Under the pieces are notes generated by a model. That model was not told where the DNA came from. It saw only the letters and a program-made list of their open reading frames with translations, and did not search any database. This document shows positions 51,868-61,047 of a DNA stretch of 64,000 nucleotides, one piece after another. Source of the stretch: Ramlibacter albus (GTDB lineage: Bacteria > Pseudomonadota > Gammaproteobacteria > Burkholderiales > Burkholderiaceae_C). The translations under genes were made by a program, and so were the position numbers. The stretch lies in contig NZ_JACORU010000005.1 of assembly GCF_014297445.1 (NCBI RefSeq), positions 62,001-126,000 of the forward strand. Direction: 5' to 3'. Numbering within the stretch: position 1 is the stretch's first letter; the number at the start of each line of letters is the position of its first letter.

Positions 51868-51979
51868 ACGCGATCTTCTCCTCACGAAAGTGCTTGATGC
51901 CGGTCGATGTATAGCCCAACTCCGCCAGAAGCGGTGCCGACGCCCCGGTGCTATCGTTGCGCCGCAAGCAGGAGACTCC

Positions 51980-52918
51980 ATGATCGTCCGTGACCGGCCC
52001 CATGGCTTGCAGCTGATCTTCACGCTGCGCGGCTCTGTGCTGCCGCACATCGTGGGCAAGCTGGCCATCTGCACGGCTTTCGCGATCGTCGTGACCATCA
52101 CGCATGGCGTCCTGTACGAGGAGAAGGTCGCGCTGACGGCGGCGCCGTTCTCGTTGATCGGGCTGGCGCTGGCGATCTTCCTCGGTTTTCGCAACAGCGC
52201 CGCCTACGACCGCTACTGGGAAGCGCGCAAGCTGTGGGGCGACCTGGTCTACCGGTCGCGCGCGCTGGCGCGCCAGTTGCAGTCGCTCACCACGCTGGCG
52301 TCACCGGCCGCGCCCGACGATGGCGCGGACGTGCGCCGCGCCATCATGCTGCGCGCGATCGCGTTCGCATCGACGCTGCGCCACGAACTCCGCGGCACCG
52401 ACGCAGCCGCCGACTTGCGCCGCCTGCTGCCGGCCGATGAAGCGGCGGCCGGCGCCACGGCGGCGCGCGGCAGCGACTACCTGCTGCGGCGCATGGCGCT
52501 GGACCTCGGCAGCCTGGTGCGGGCCGGGCACTTGCAAGCACCGCTGGCCGCGAACATCGACGACTCGCTCACCGCCATGGGCGCGGTCGCGGCCGGCTGC
52601 GAGCGGATCCAGCGCACGCCGATCCCTTTCGCGTACACGTTGCTGCTGCACCGCACGGCGTGGCTGTACTGCCTGCTGCTGCCCTTCGGGCTGGTGGACA
52701 CCGTGGGCGCGATGACGCCGTTCGTGGTCGTGATCGTCGCGTACACGTTCTTCGGCCTGGCGGCGCTGGGCGACGAGATCGAGGAGCCCTTCGGCACCGC
52801 GGACAACCACCTGCCGCTGGACGCGCTGTGCCGCGAGATCGAAGCGAGCGTGCTGGACGCCCTGGGCGTGCGCGAGCTGCCGCCGCGGCTGGTGCCGGTG
52901 GATGGGCGGCTGACGTGA
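51980..52918 (+). CDS. Bestrophin-family membrane channel
   Basis: 312 residues, four hydrophobic segments. The FLGFRNSAAYDRYWEAR block (near 66-82), PFAYTLLLHRTAWLYCL and GDEIEEPFG are hallmarks of bacterial bestrophins (YneE-like), which form pentameric ion channels. AGGAG lies 6 bases before the ATG. Divergent from the citrate-synthase-like gene. Confidence 0.93.
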   Translation: MIVRDRPHGLQLIFTLRGSVLPHIVGKLAICTAFAIVVTITHGVLYEEKVALTAAPFSLIGLALAIFLGFRNSAAYDRYWEARKLWGDLVYRSRALARQLQSLTTLASPAAPDDGADVRRAIMLRAIAFASTLRHELRGTDAAADLRRLLPADEAAAGATAARGSDYLLRRMALDLGSLVRAGHLQAPLAANIDDSLTAMGAVAAGCERIQRTPIPFAYTLLLHRTAWLYCLLLPFGLVDTVGAMTPFVVVIVAYTFFGLAALGDEIEEPFGTADNHLPLDALCREIEASVLDALGVRELPPRLVPVDGRLT

Positions 52919-52946
52919 GGCGCGGCCCTCGACCTTCCGTGGGAGG

Positions 52947-53552
52947 TCAGCGTTCGAGCGGCGTGCCGGCGAGCCAGCGCGCGCCGCGCGCGTAGAGTTC
53001 CTGCACCCGTTCGCCCTTGAGCATCGGCATGTCCATCTTCACCTGGTAGCCGATCCCCGTCTGGATGTACGCGAGGTGCCGGTAGCCCTCGGGCATGCCA
53101 GCGAGTCGGGCGGCGTCGAGCTTGAGCGTCGCCGAGGGATCGACCGGATCGATCCGGTCCTTCTCGTAGATCGGCTGGCGGTGCAGCAGCTTCCACGCGC
53201 CGTCCACCTTGACGAGGAAGTCGTAGAAGCGGCCCGTGCACACGACGTCGCACAGCACGCCTTCCACCGGCCCGCGCTGCGAGATCGTCATCTTGGTCTG
53301 GGCGATGGCGCGCTCGCCGTTCACCTCGATGGCGCAGCCGCCGAGGAAGTGCAGGATGCTCACGCCCTTGTCCCAGCCCTCGCGGGTGACTCGGATGAAC
53401 TCGGTGTAGGGGCCCTGGAACCACGTGGCCATCATCACGCCGTCCGGGTGCCAGACGGTCGCGAAGCGTTCCCAGTCGCCGGCATCGCGCCAGACGGCCC
53501 AGCGTTCGATGAGCTGCCGGATCGCCAGTTCTTCCGCCAGGGTGTCGTTCAT
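52947..53552 (-). CDS. SnoaL/NTF2-like domain protein
   Basis: 201 residues, alpha+beta barrel: LIERWAVWRDAGDWERFATVWHPDGVM, and FYDFLVKVDGAWKLLHRQPIYE. The family includes polyketide cyclases, steroid isomerases and small hydrolases. No catalytic residue is firmly identifiable. Convergent with bestrophin. A bifunctional or detoxifying role is possible. Confidence 0.85.
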   Translation of the reverse strand: MNDTLAEELAIRQLIERWAVWRDAGDWERFATVWHPDGVMMATWFQGPYTEFIRVTREGWDKGVSILHFLGGCAIEVNGERAIAQTKMTISQRGPVEGVLCDVVCTGRFYDFLVKVDGAWKLLHRQPIYEKDRIDPVDPSATLKLDAARLAGMPEGYRHLAYIQTGIGYQVKMDMPMLKGERVQELYARGARWLAGTPLER

Positions 53553-53586
53553 GTGGTCCTCGCTTTCCGGGGGCAGAATAATCCGG

Positions 53587-53865
53587 ATGAGGCCCATCCT
53601 CAACTTCCTCGTGCCGGCCGCCCTCGTGTTTTACGGCGGCTGCGGCGAGCCGTTCAGCTGGCCGCGATTGATGGCCTCGAAGATCACTTACGAATATCCG
53701 TCCTACCGCGTGGACGAGCTCGCCGATGGCAAGCTCCTCGTGCATCGCCCCGGCATGACCGATGTGACGGTGGACGTGGAGCCGATCGGCAGGTTCTGCC
53801 AGCGCGGGCCCAAGGACTGCAGCTACGCCACCGACCAGGTGCTGATGCAGCTGCGGGGGCCGTAA
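53587..53865 (+). CDS. Small exported protein or lipoprotein
   Basis: 92 residues. A short hydrophobic leader MRPILNFLVPAALVFYGGC with a lipobox-like YGGC. The mature part is beta-rich with Cys in RFCQRGPKDCSYATD. No family recognised. Divergent from the SnoaL-like gene with 34 bases between. Confidence 0.65.
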   Translation: MRPILNFLVPAALVFYGGCGEPFSWPRLMASKITYEYPSYRVDELADGKLLVHRPGMTDVTVDVEPIGRFCQRGPKDCSYATDQVLMQLRGP

Positions 53866-53885
53866 CGCCTCGCGAGATCCGTCGG

Positions 53886-54275
53886 TTAATCCTTCTTCGC
53901 CGCGTCCGCCACAGTCGTCGCGGCCGCCTTCTCGAAGAACAGTGCCAACTCCGTAGGCGCGGCAGTGCCGTCAGCTGCAGTTGCGGCGACCTGTGCGGCG
54001 GGTGCGGCATCCACGGCAGCCGAAGCGGGCGCCTCCGGGCTCGCGGCGACGGCTTCGGGCGCCGAAGTGGCCGCCGTGGCTGCAGTGGTCGCCGATGCCG
54101 CCGATGCCGCGGGCTCAGCTGGGGCGGCCTGCGCCGACGGGCTCGGCAGTGGGGCCGCGGGCGCCGGTGCCGACGAGGTCGCGGTCGCGCCCGGCGACTC
54201 CTTGAAGTGCACCTCACACCCCGGCAGGCCCAGCGCCGCCACGGCGACGACGAAGGGAATGCGCCAGCCGATCAT
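53886..54275 (-). CDS. Ala/Pro-rich lipoprotein
   Basis: 129 residues. The leader ends at a lipobox LPGC; the rest is an Ala/Ser/Pro/Thr low-complexity stretch ending in a Lys-rich tail. It overlaps the L,D-transpeptidase gene by ATGA, so they are coexpressed; it may act as a spacer or envelope tether. Confidence 0.75.
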   Translation of the reverse strand: MIGWRIPFVVAVAALGLPGCEVHFKESPGATATSSAPAPAAPLPSPSAQAAPAEPAASAASATTAATAATSAPEAVAASPEAPASAAVDAAPAAQVAATAADGTAAPTELALFFEKAAATTVADAAKKD

Positions 54276-55345
54276 GCCCGCACCTCCACGTTCATCCCCT
54301 TGTTGGCAACGCTCGACAGCCGCACCACGTCCCAGTTGGTCAGGCGCACGCAGCCGCTGCTTTCCGCGCGGGACATCTGCGAAGGTTCGGCGGTGCCGTG
54401 GATGCCGGTGTGCTCCTTGCTGAGCGCCAGCCACATCACGCCCACCGGGCTGTTCGGGCCCGGGGGCAGCTTCACCTTCTTGTCGGTCTTCGGGTGGCGC
54501 AGCAGCGCCGGGTCGTAGCTGAAGTCGGGGTTGGGCGCCTGCGCGGTGACCTGCAGCGTGCCTTCGGGCAGCTCGAATTCCCGCCCGCCGATCGTGATGG
54601 GCATGGCGCCCATGACGCGGCCGTCGGCGCCCAGCACGTAAAGCATCTGCTCGGACTTGCTGATGCGCAGCGACGCCGCTTTCGACATGCTGGCGGCGCG
54701 GCCGACATCGGTGACGACCACGGCCTGGCCCGCCTGCATCGGCCGGCCCTTGTTCAAGGCGGTGAACAGCTTGGGGCTCATGTGGAAACGCTCGCTGACG
54801 GCTTCCTCGAGGCTCTCGTAGCCGAGCGACTGCATCCGCGACTGCGCCTCGGGGTCGTCCTTGGGGATGGTCACGTAAGGCCCGGCGACGTCCTTCTCCG
54901 TGAGAACGTACGTGGCGAACGCGGGCGCCTGCTGCCCCAGGGCCTGCCACGTCGCCGCATCCACCTTGCCGGTGGCGGGCAGGTTGTTCGCCGCCTGGAA
55001 CGCTGCGAGCGCCTTCTTCATGTTGCTGCCGAAGTTGCCGTCGATCTCGCCGACGGAAAACCACGCGCGGTCCAGCATGACCTGAGCGCGGATCACGTCG
55101 GGCCCTTTGGCGCCCGGCGCGAGTTCGCCCGGCGCCGCGGTGCCGTTGAGCTGCTGGATGTGCTGCATCGCATCGGCGGGGAAAGGCGCGGGTACCACAG
55201 CCGTTGCGGCGGCCGCGGAGTTCTTCGCGGTGGTGGCGTGCGATTTGCTTTTCTGCGAGGCCGCGTGCGCGGGCGGTGCAACAGCCGCAAGGCTGAGGGG
55301 CATCACCAGCGCGAGGGCGCGCAGGATCATGGCGTGGTGGCGCAT
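54272..55345 (-). CDS. L,D-transpeptidase with peptidoglycan-binding domain
   Basis: 357 residues. Leader to about residue 28; a peptidoglycan-binding-1 domain ([12 protein letters not shown], near 130) follows, then the YkuD domain with HGTAEPSQM and catalytic Cys in SSGCVRLTN. It cross-links peptidoglycan or attaches lipoprotein. An ATG 15 bases later is an alternative start. A CCTACAGC-type element lies about 55-60 bases upstream. Confidence 0.92.
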   Translation of the reverse strand: MRHHAMILRALALVMPLSLAAVAPPAHAASQKSKSHATTAKNSAAAATAVVPAPFPADAMQHIQQLNGTAAPGELAPGAKGPDVIRAQVMLDRAWFSVGEIDGNFGSNMKKALAAFQAANNLPATGKVDAATWQALGQQAPAFATYVLTEKDVAGPYVTIPKDDPEAQSRMQSLGYESLEEAVSERFHMSPKLFTALNKGRPMQAGQAVVVTDVGRAASMSKAASLRISKSEQMLYVLGADGRVMGAMPITIGGREFELPEGTLQVTAQAPNPDFSYDPALLRHPKTDKKVKLPPGPNSPVGVMWLALSKEHTGIHGTAEPSQMSRAESSGCVRLTNWDVVRLSSVANKGMNVEVRA

Positions 55346-55392
55346 GAGGCAGGCTCCATAGGGACGTTGGAGCAACGTAACGCGGCGCCGGC

Positions 55393-55408
55393 GGCCCGGC
55401 TGTAGGTA
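55393..55408 (-). promoter_or_regulatory. Shared CCTACAGCCCGGC-type element, copy 3
   Basis: On the minus strand it reads TACCTACAGCCGGGCC, about 55-65 bases before the L,D-transpeptidase gene, followed about 24 bases later by GTTACG. It aligns with the sites at 31936, 50506 and 60472. Confidence 0.5.
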
Positions 55409-55492
55409 CGGTCGGAAAGCTTCGGTCGGCGGGGAGCGCGGCGCTGCGGCGGCGGGGCCTTCGACCTGGGGCTCGCCCCCGCGCTTGCAGGC

Positions 55493-57202
55493 TCAACCAT
55501 CCCCGCGCAGCCCCGGGAAATCCTCTTCCGCGAACGCCAGCCCGCCTGCGGGCGTGGCACCGCCGCGCGACACCTCCTGCGCGCGCAGCTGCACGCGGCG
55601 GATCTTGCCGGAGATCGTCTTGGGCAGCTCGACGACGAACTCGATGCGCCGCACACGCTTGTAGGGAGCGAGCCGCTGGCGCGCGAACGCGAGGATGCTC
55701 AGCGCCACTTCCGCCCCGGCCGTGCGTCCCGCCTTCAGCGTGACGTACGCCTTCGGCACGGCCAGCCGCACGGGGTCGGGGCTCGGCACGATCGCCACCT
55801 CCGCGACGTCGTCGTGCTCCATCAGCACGCTTTCCAGCTCGAAGGGGCTGATGCGGTAATCGGACGCCTTGAACACGTCGTCGGCACGGCCCACGAAGGT
55901 GAGGTAGCCGTCCGCGTCGCGCGCGGCCGTATTGCCGGTGTGATAGAAGCCGCCGCGCGTCGCGTCGGCGGTTTTCTCTTCGCTGTCGAGATAGCCGACC
56001 ATCAGGCCGACCGGGCGCTCCTTGAGGTCGATGCACACCTCGCCTTCCTGCGCTTCGTGGCCATCCACATCCAGCAGCACGATGCGGTAGCCGGGCAGGG
56101 GCAGCCCCATCGACCCCGGCTTCAGCGGCAGCCCCGGTGAGTTGCCCACCTGCGCGGTCGTCTCCGTCTGCCCATAGCCGTCGCGCAACGTAAGCCCCCA
56201 GGCCGCGCGCACCTGCTCGATGATCTCGGGGTTGAGCGGCTCGCCGGCGCCGGCGACGCTGCGCAGCGCGAGGCGGTTGCGCCACGCGCCGAGGTCTTCC
56301 TGGATCAGCATGCGCCACACGGTAGGCGGCGCGCACAGGCTCGTCACGCGGCAGCGCTCCAGCGTCTGCAGCAGCGCCTGCGCATTGAAGCGCGGCGTGT
56401 TGTGGATGAACACGCAGCAGCCCGCATTCCACGGCGCGAAGAAGCAGCTCCACGCGTGCTTGGCCCAGCCCGGCGACGAGATGTTCAGGTGCACGTCGTC
56501 CGGCCGCAGCCCCAGCCAGAACATGGTGGAGAGGTGGCCCACCGGGTAGCTCTCGTGCGTGTGCAGTACGAGCTTCGGCTTGGACGTGGTGCCGGAGGTG
56601 AAGTAGAGCAGCAGCGGGTCGGTCGCGGCGGTCGGTGCGTCGGGGCGGAAGTCGGTTGGAGCGGTGTTGCTGGCCGCGTAGTCCACCCAGCCCGCGTGCG
56701 CACCGCCCACCACGATGCGGCGGTACTCGCCCGCGAGGCCCTCGAACTTGCTCGCGTTGGCCGCACCCGCGATCACGTGGCGCACGTTGCCGCGGTCCAG
56801 GCGGTCGCGCAGGTCGTCCGGCGTGAGCAGCGACGTCGCGGGGATGACGACAGCGCCGAGCTTCATGGCCGCCAGCGCGCATTCCCACAGCGCGGGCTCG
56901 TTGCCCAGCATGAGCAGGATGCGGTCGCCGCGTGCCACGCCCTGCGCGCGCAGGAAGTTGGCCACCTGCGACGAGCGCGCGGACAGCTGCGCGAACGAGG
57001 CGCGGTACTCGCGCCCGTCCGCTTCCACGATCCACAGGGCGGTGGCGTCGTTGCCTTGCGAGATGGCGTCGAAGTGGTCCAACGCCCAGTTGAACTGCCG
57101 CAGGCGCGGCCAGCGGAAGCGTTCAACGGCGGCGACGGGTTGCTCGCGCAGCTCGAACAGCAGGTCGCGGGCGGCGTGGAATTCGTGGGTGGGGGAGTTC
57201 AT
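55493..57202 (-). CDS. Acyl-CoA synthetase (AMP-binding)
   Basis: 569 residues, ANL superfamily. YFTSGTTSKPKLV (phosphate loop, near 190), DGYGQTETT (near 345), YHTGNTAARD (ATP-binding Asp) and the late KTISGKIRR Lys. It activates a carboxylic acid as CoA thioester. The branch resembles benzoate/acetate- or fatty-acyl-CoA synthetases; which substrate cannot be read. It may supply the CoA thioester for the enoyl-CoA hydratase farther downstream. Confidence 0.93.
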   Translation of the reverse strand: MNSPTHEFHAARDLLFELREQPVAAVERFRWPRLRQFNWALDHFDAISQGNDATALWIVEADGREYRASFAQLSARSSQVANFLRAQGVARGDRILLMLGNEPALWECALAAMKLGAVVIPATSLLTPDDLRDRLDRGNVRHVIAGAANASKFEGLAGEYRRIVVGGAHAGWVDYAASNTAPTDFRPDAPTAATDPLLLYFTSGTTSKPKLVLHTHESYPVGHLSTMFWLGLRPDDVHLNISSPGWAKHAWSCFFAPWNAGCCVFIHNTPRFNAQALLQTLERCRVTSLCAPPTVWRMLIQEDLGAWRNRLALRSVAGAGEPLNPEIIEQVRAAWGLTLRDGYGQTETTAQVGNSPGLPLKPGSMGLPLPGYRIVLLDVDGHEAQEGEVCIDLKERPVGLMVGYLDSEEKTADATRGGFYHTGNTAARDADGYLTFVGRADDVFKASDYRISPFELESVLMEHDDVAEVAIVPSPDPVRLAVPKAYVTLKAGRTAGAEVALSILAFARQRLAPYKRVRRIEFVVELPKTISGKIRRVQLRAQEVSRGGATPAGGLAFAEEDFPGLRGDG

Positions 57203-57207
57203 GGTTG

Positions 57208-57450
57208 CTAATCGTCTCCGAAACCCGAGAACGAAAAACCGCTGTCCCTCTGCTTCTTGTTCTCGTCCTCGTCGCCGGGCAGCATGGCGACCGCGACGAT
57301 CCCGGCCACTGCCGCCAGCGCCGGAGAAAACAGCGCGACAGCGGCGGTCCCGAGTGCCCACCCTGTGAAGGACCTGCCGCGCCACCAGGCCGCGAGCGCG
57401 CCGACACCGCCGCCGACGCACAGGGCCACGCCGATCGTGGAGAGGTCCAT
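57208..57450 (-). CDS. Small membrane protein
   Basis: 80 residues with two hydrophobic segments (IGVALCVGGGVGALAAWW; VALFSPALAAVAGIVAVAML) and a charged, Gly/Asp-rich tail. No family recognised. Five bases upstream of the acyl-CoA synthetase start, on the same strand, so it may be its leader gene. Confidence 0.65.
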   Translation of the reverse strand: MDLSTIGVALCVGGGVGALAAWWRGRSFTGWALGTAAVALFSPALAAVAGIVAVAMLPGDEDENKKQRDSGFSFSGFGDD

Positions 57451-57559
57451 GGATTTCCTCCGGTACAACGCCGCGACCTTACTGCGGGCTGCGCCGGGGC
57501 GCAATCGTTCGGGGCTGATCTGTGCTACTTTGGCGCTCGCTGGCAGCAAGGAGTCCGTC

Positions 57560-58561
57560 ATGCCGCGTGTCGTTCGCTTTCTGGTCGTGCTTGCTACGGT
57601 CGCGCTGCTGGGAGGCACGGGCGCCCTTGCGCAGACGAGGGTTCCGATGGTGAGCCTGATCGTCAACTCGTCCTACGCGCCGCTATGGGTTGCGAAGGAT
57701 CACGGCCTGTTCGCCAAGCATGGCATCGATGCCGACCTGAACATCCTGGAGGGCGCATGGCGGCGGCTCGGCCCCGAGGTGCCGGTCGGCGTGGTCGGCA
57801 TCCCCGCTGCGATGCTCGGCGTTGCGGAAGGCAAGGACCTGAAGGTGCTGCTGCCCGTGGACAACACGCGGGTGAACTCGCAGCTGATCGCCGCGCCTGC
57901 GATCAAGACACCCGACGCGCTGCGCGGCAAGCGCATCGGAACCGCCACCTTCGGTGCCGGTGCCTGGATCAACGCCAACCTCGCGCTGCGCCACTTCGGG
58001 CTCGACCCTTCGCGCGACGGCATCACGTTCGTGGACGTCGGCGGCGCGCAGCAGCAGGCCGAAGCCCTCGAAGCGGGCCGCGTCGATGCGATCGTCATGG
58101 AGCCCGGCCGGGCCGCGGCTTTCCGGGCGAAGGGCTTCACGCTGCTGCTCGACCTGGAAGCGGCGAACGTCATGGGGGTGCAGAGCGCCCTCGTCGTGAC
58201 GACGCAGTTCCTGCGCGAGCGGCCGGACGTGGTGGAGCGCATCGTCACCGCGCTGGTGGAGGGGTTCGCATTCGCACTGGCACCGCAGAACGAGCAGGTC
58301 GTGCGCGAGACGATTGCAAGACGCATGAACCTGTCGACGCCTGCGGCCGTGGACACGGCTTATCGCAGCTTGCTGGCCCGTTCCAACCGCGAGCTCTACC
58401 CGTCGCTCGAAGCGATGCGCATCACGCAGCGCGTGATCGGGATGACGGACCCGCGGGTGCTTTCGGTGAAGGTGGACGAGCTTGCCGACGACAGCATCGT
58501 TCGCAAGCTCACGGCGTCGGGGACGGTGGAGCGGCTGTATCGCAGCTACGGGGTGAAGTAG
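57560..58561 (+). CDS. ABC-type substrate-binding protein (NMT1/SsuA-like)
   Basis: 333 residues. Leader RVVRFLVVLATVALLGGTGALA; the mature protein has VSLIVNSSYAPLWVAKDHGLFAKHGIDADL, then GTATFGAGAWINAN and QQQAEALEAGRVDAIVMEPG, as in nitrate/taurine/pyrimidine receptors. AAGGAG lies 9 bases before the ATG. No permease or ATPase is adjacent; ligand unknown. Confidence 0.92.
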   Translation: MPRVVRFLVVLATVALLGGTGALAQTRVPMVSLIVNSSYAPLWVAKDHGLFAKHGIDADLNILEGAWRRLGPEVPVGVVGIPAAMLGVAEGKDLKVLLPVDNTRVNSQLIAAPAIKTPDALRGKRIGTATFGAGAWINANLALRHFGLDPSRDGITFVDVGGAQQQAEALEAGRVDAIVMEPGRAAAFRAKGFTLLLDLEAANVMGVQSALVVTTQFLRERPDVVERIVTALVEGFAFALAPQNEQVVRETIARRMNLSTPAAVDTAYRSLLARSNRELYPSLEAMRITQRVIGMTDPRVLSVKVDELADDSIVRKLTASGTVERLYRSYGVK

Positions 58562-58578
58562 GCGCCCGCCACCCCTGC

Positions 58579-58977
58579 TTACCCTGAGCTGCCGGGCACC
58601 ATGCGGCCGGCCTGCAGTTGGCGGATGCGCGGTTGCACGTAGTACCCGCCGTACTCGGTATAGCGCAGGAAGGGCAGGCCGCAGCGCACGCAAGCCCACA
58701 CCTCGCAACGGTTGCAGGGATGGTGCGCAAACGAGATGGGCGCCAGGGGCGACCAGCTGTCGACCCCGACGGGGCGCGGCGCCTCCTCGAGCGTCGGCTC
58801 GTCATCGCCGGGCAGCCACAGCGCGCCGACGGGCCGCAGCAAGGACTCGTCGACCGTGGTGGGAAACGCTTCCCAGCCGGGGCTGGTGAAGGGCTTGCAG
58901 CTCGGGCAGGGGGCGCTGTTGACGTGTTCGCGTGCCAGCGCTTCGGCTTCGGCGCGCGTCAATCGTGGGAGGGACAT
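58579..58977 (-). CDS. Zinc-ribbon-like hypothetical protein
   Basis: 132 residues. Pairs CPSC (near 24) and CNRCEVWACVRC (near 87-98) suggest one or two Zn-binding sites. The tail GGYYVQPRIRQLQ is reminiscent of a zinc-finger protein. Function unknown. Its stop lies 17 bases after the convergent SBP stop. Confidence 0.7.
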   Translation of the reverse strand: MSLPRLTRAEAEALAREHVNSAPCPSCKPFTSPGWEAFPTTVDESLLRPVGALWLPGDDEPTLEEAPRPVGVDSWSPLAPISFAHHPCNRCEVWACVRCGLPFLRYTEYGGYYVQPRIRQLQAGRMVPGSSG

Positions 58978-59032
58978 TGCGTGATTCTGCCGTGGGGTCG
59001 ACCGGGCAGCGGTCGAATCGCGTGTACAGCTA

Positions 59033-59587
59033 TCAGCCGTACGTGGAACTGTTGACGCGGTGAAGTGGCGCTGCTTCGGCGACCACGCCCCGGGCGACCA
59101 CCGTCGAGCCGGCCGCGAGCTTGAACGCCGTGCCCGGGACCAGCTCATGCAACGCCGCCGAAGGGACCAGGCATTCGAGCGCCAGCGTCGGTGGTGGATC
59201 CTTCAGCCACAGCGCGACGGGCTCTTGCGACCGGACCGTGAAACCGCGTGGCCCCACGACGATCGTGCAGCGCTGCTCCTGCGCGTCGAGCCGCTGCGCC
59301 CATCCCTCGGGCAACACCTCGGCTTCGATGCGTGCAAGCAAGTGGGCCGTGAACGGCGCGCCCGGCGCGAACGTGGTTGGCGGTGGCTGGCGCCGCGGGA
59401 TCTTGCTGACGACATAGGCCACCAGGTTGCCCACCGCCGGCAGCCACATCACCAGCAGCAGCGTGCCGAAGTCGCGCAGCGCGGACGGGTTGGGCGCTTG
59501 AGCGCGGATGACGCTGCCGAGCACCGCCAGGGCCAGCATCACGGCCATTGCGAGGCGGCGGCGCGAGGACGTGACGATGATGGCCAT
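59033..59587 (-). CDS. Membrane-anchored hypothetical protein
   Basis: 184 residues. Two N-terminal hydrophobic segments (LAMAVMLALAVLGSVIRA; DFGTLLLVMWLPAVGNLVAYVV) precede a soluble beta-rich domain of about 110 residues. No family recognised. Next to a truncated hydrolase remnant. Confidence 0.65.
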   Translation of the reverse strand: MAIIVTSSRRRLAMAVMLALAVLGSVIRAQAPNPSALRDFGTLLLVMWLPAVGNLVAYVVSKIPRRQPPPTTFAPGAPFTAHLLARIEAEVLPEGWAQRLDAQEQRCTIVVGPRGFTVRSQEPVALWLKDPPPTLALECLVPSAALHELVPGTAFKLAAGSTVVARGVVAEAAPLHRVNSSTYG

Positions 59588-59661
59588 CGGGGGATTGTGC
59601 GCCTGCGACGCGGGGCCCGCGCCGAAGCGGCGCTTCAGTTCGCGTCGCCGCGTAGGCGCGG

Positions 59662-59970
59662 GTGCGGACGCCGAAGAGGCAGGAGCTTCTCTCGCTGCTG
59701 GCCGACATGGCGGCGTCCGTGGGACGCGAAGGATTTGCCAGGCAGCAGCAGGCAGCCATGGACCGCGTGGACAGCCGCGCGCTGCTGAAGGATCTCAAGG
59801 TCCCGGCGTTGGTGCTATACGGGCGCGAAGACCAGGTGACACCTCTCGCCATGAGCGAGGAAATGGCAGCCCTCCTGCCCGACGCGGAACTGGTGACCGT
59901 CGAGGTCTCCGGCCACATGACGACTCTGGATCAAACCGACATCGTGGCGGGGGCGATGCTGCGTTGGTGA
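59662..59970 (+). pseudogene. Alpha/beta-hydrolase C-terminal remnant
   Basis: 102 residues from a GTG start match only the C-terminal part of alpha/beta hydrolases: LKVPALVLYGREDQVTPL holds the Asp-bearing strand and VEVSGHMTTLDQ the catalytic His. The N-terminal half with the oxyanion hole and nucleophile Ser is missing, and an in-frame stop TAG lies just upstream. It is most likely a decayed gene. Confidence 0.75.
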
Positions 59971-60051
59971 ATCGCGTGGATGCGCGCTGTGTTTAGGTGT
60001 TGCGGACTGCCGGGGGATATCGTCTGCTTCGGGCCCAGAAGCTGACGCAAG

Positions 60052-60288
60052 CTAAGCAGGTGAAGTCTTCTCGTCGCCCCTCTCGCTAGTGACCGGGTCT
60101 TCGGCACCCCCATCCGCGGACATCCCGCCCGCGGATGGCGCGCTTTGCCCGGCCCAGCCTTTGACGTCGGGCAGCCCCCGCGGCGCGGCGGCCGAAGGCT
60201 CGATCGAACCTCGCTGCCCCTGCCGGGCCTGAGCGCTCATGAGCAGCAGCCTCTGCAGGCGCCTCGCGGGATCGATCTCTCTTGCCAT
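60052..60288 (-). CDS. Small hypothetical protein
   Basis: 78 residues, MAREIDPARRLQRLLLMS then a Pro/Ser/Gly-rich tail, probably disordered. No recognised domain, signal or motif. Could be spurious; the 266 bases after it (60289-60554) hold only the shared upstream element of the next gene. Confidence 0.4.
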   Translation of the reverse strand: MAREIDPARRLQRLLLMSAQARQGQRGSIEPSAAAPRGLPDVKGWAGQSAPSAGGMSADGGAEDPVTSERGDEKTSPA

Positions 60289-60471
60289 GACCGATGCTCG
60301 TGTGCACTGACACCGCGCGCATCCGGCGCGCGTCGCGCCCGCGCGTCGGCCGCGCGCGCAGCGGCGGGTCGCCCAAAGCGCTGTCGGGGCGAGGGCTTGG
60401 GCTGTCGCAGTGGTTGTCCACTCCCGGGTCGAAAGCAGATGGCGTTCCGGGATGCACCTTTGTAGGCGGGA

Positions 60472-60487
60472 GGCCTACAGCGCCGGC
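60472..60487 (+). promoter_or_regulatory. Shared CCTACAGCCCGGC-type element, copy 4
   Basis: GGCCTACAGCGCCGGC, about 75-80 bases before the Gly-zipper stress protein gene, with CTCCTAGC about 20 bases downstream. It aligns with the sites at 31936, 50506 and 55393. Confidence 0.5.
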
Positions 60488-60554
60488 GGCGTTCTCCTAG
60501 CTGCTTCAGGGATGCGGCGCCGGTATGGTGTCCCCTCTACGAAAGGAACATGAA

Positions 60555-61031
60555 ATGAGCAAAGAAGACAAGAAGGTTGGTGGCGGTGCGGTCGCAGGCG
60601 CGGCTGCGGGTGGCGTGATCGGCGGGGCAACTGCCGGTGCGCTTGCCGGTGGAGTGACCGGGCCCGTGGGCGCCGCCATTGGCGCCGCGGTCGGGGCGGT
60701 GGCGGGTGCCATCGCGGGCAAGAAGGCCGACCCAGCCATCGAGGACAGCTACTGGCGCGAGAACCACAAGACCCGGCCGTATGCGCAGAAGGACGTCGGC
60801 TTCGACCAGTACCAACCGGCTTATCGTGCCGGCGTGGAATCGTTCAACCGCAACCCGGATCGGTCGTTCGACGACGTCGAGCCGGAGCTCAGTCGTGACT
60901 GGAGCCGTGCGCGAGGCAGCTCCTCGCTCGAATGGGAGCATGCCCGCCCCGCGGCGCGCGACGCCTGGGAGCGCGTGAGCAATGCCGCCGAGCGCGCGAT
61001 CCCGGGCGATTCGGATCACGACGGCCGCTAA
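60555..61031 (+). CDS. Gly-zipper stress-type protein
   Basis: 158 residues. MSKEDKKVGGGAVAGAAAGG, then a Gly/Ala zipper hydrophobic region (about 8-55) with repeated GxxxG, then a soluble polar domain (YWRENHKTRPYAQ). No signal peptide in the usual sense. AAAGGA lies 9 bases before the ATG. Such genes are abundant in Burkholderiales and commonly stress-induced. It shares an upstream element with the OsmB-like lipoprotein. Confidence 0.85.
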   Translation: MSKEDKKVGGGAVAGAAAGGVIGGATAGALAGGVTGPVGAAIGAAVGAVAGAIAGKKADPAIEDSYWRENHKTRPYAQKDVGFDQYQPAYRAGVESFNRNPDRSFDDVEPELSRDWSRARGSSSLEWEHARPAARDAWERVSNAAERAIPGDSDHDGR

Positions 61032-61047
61032 CCGGGCCGGGCCCGGC

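Noticed and set aside
60294-60500. Short forward frame upstream of the Gly-zipper gene
   Set aside because: Arg/Gly-rich with no ribosome site, and it covers the likely promoter element.
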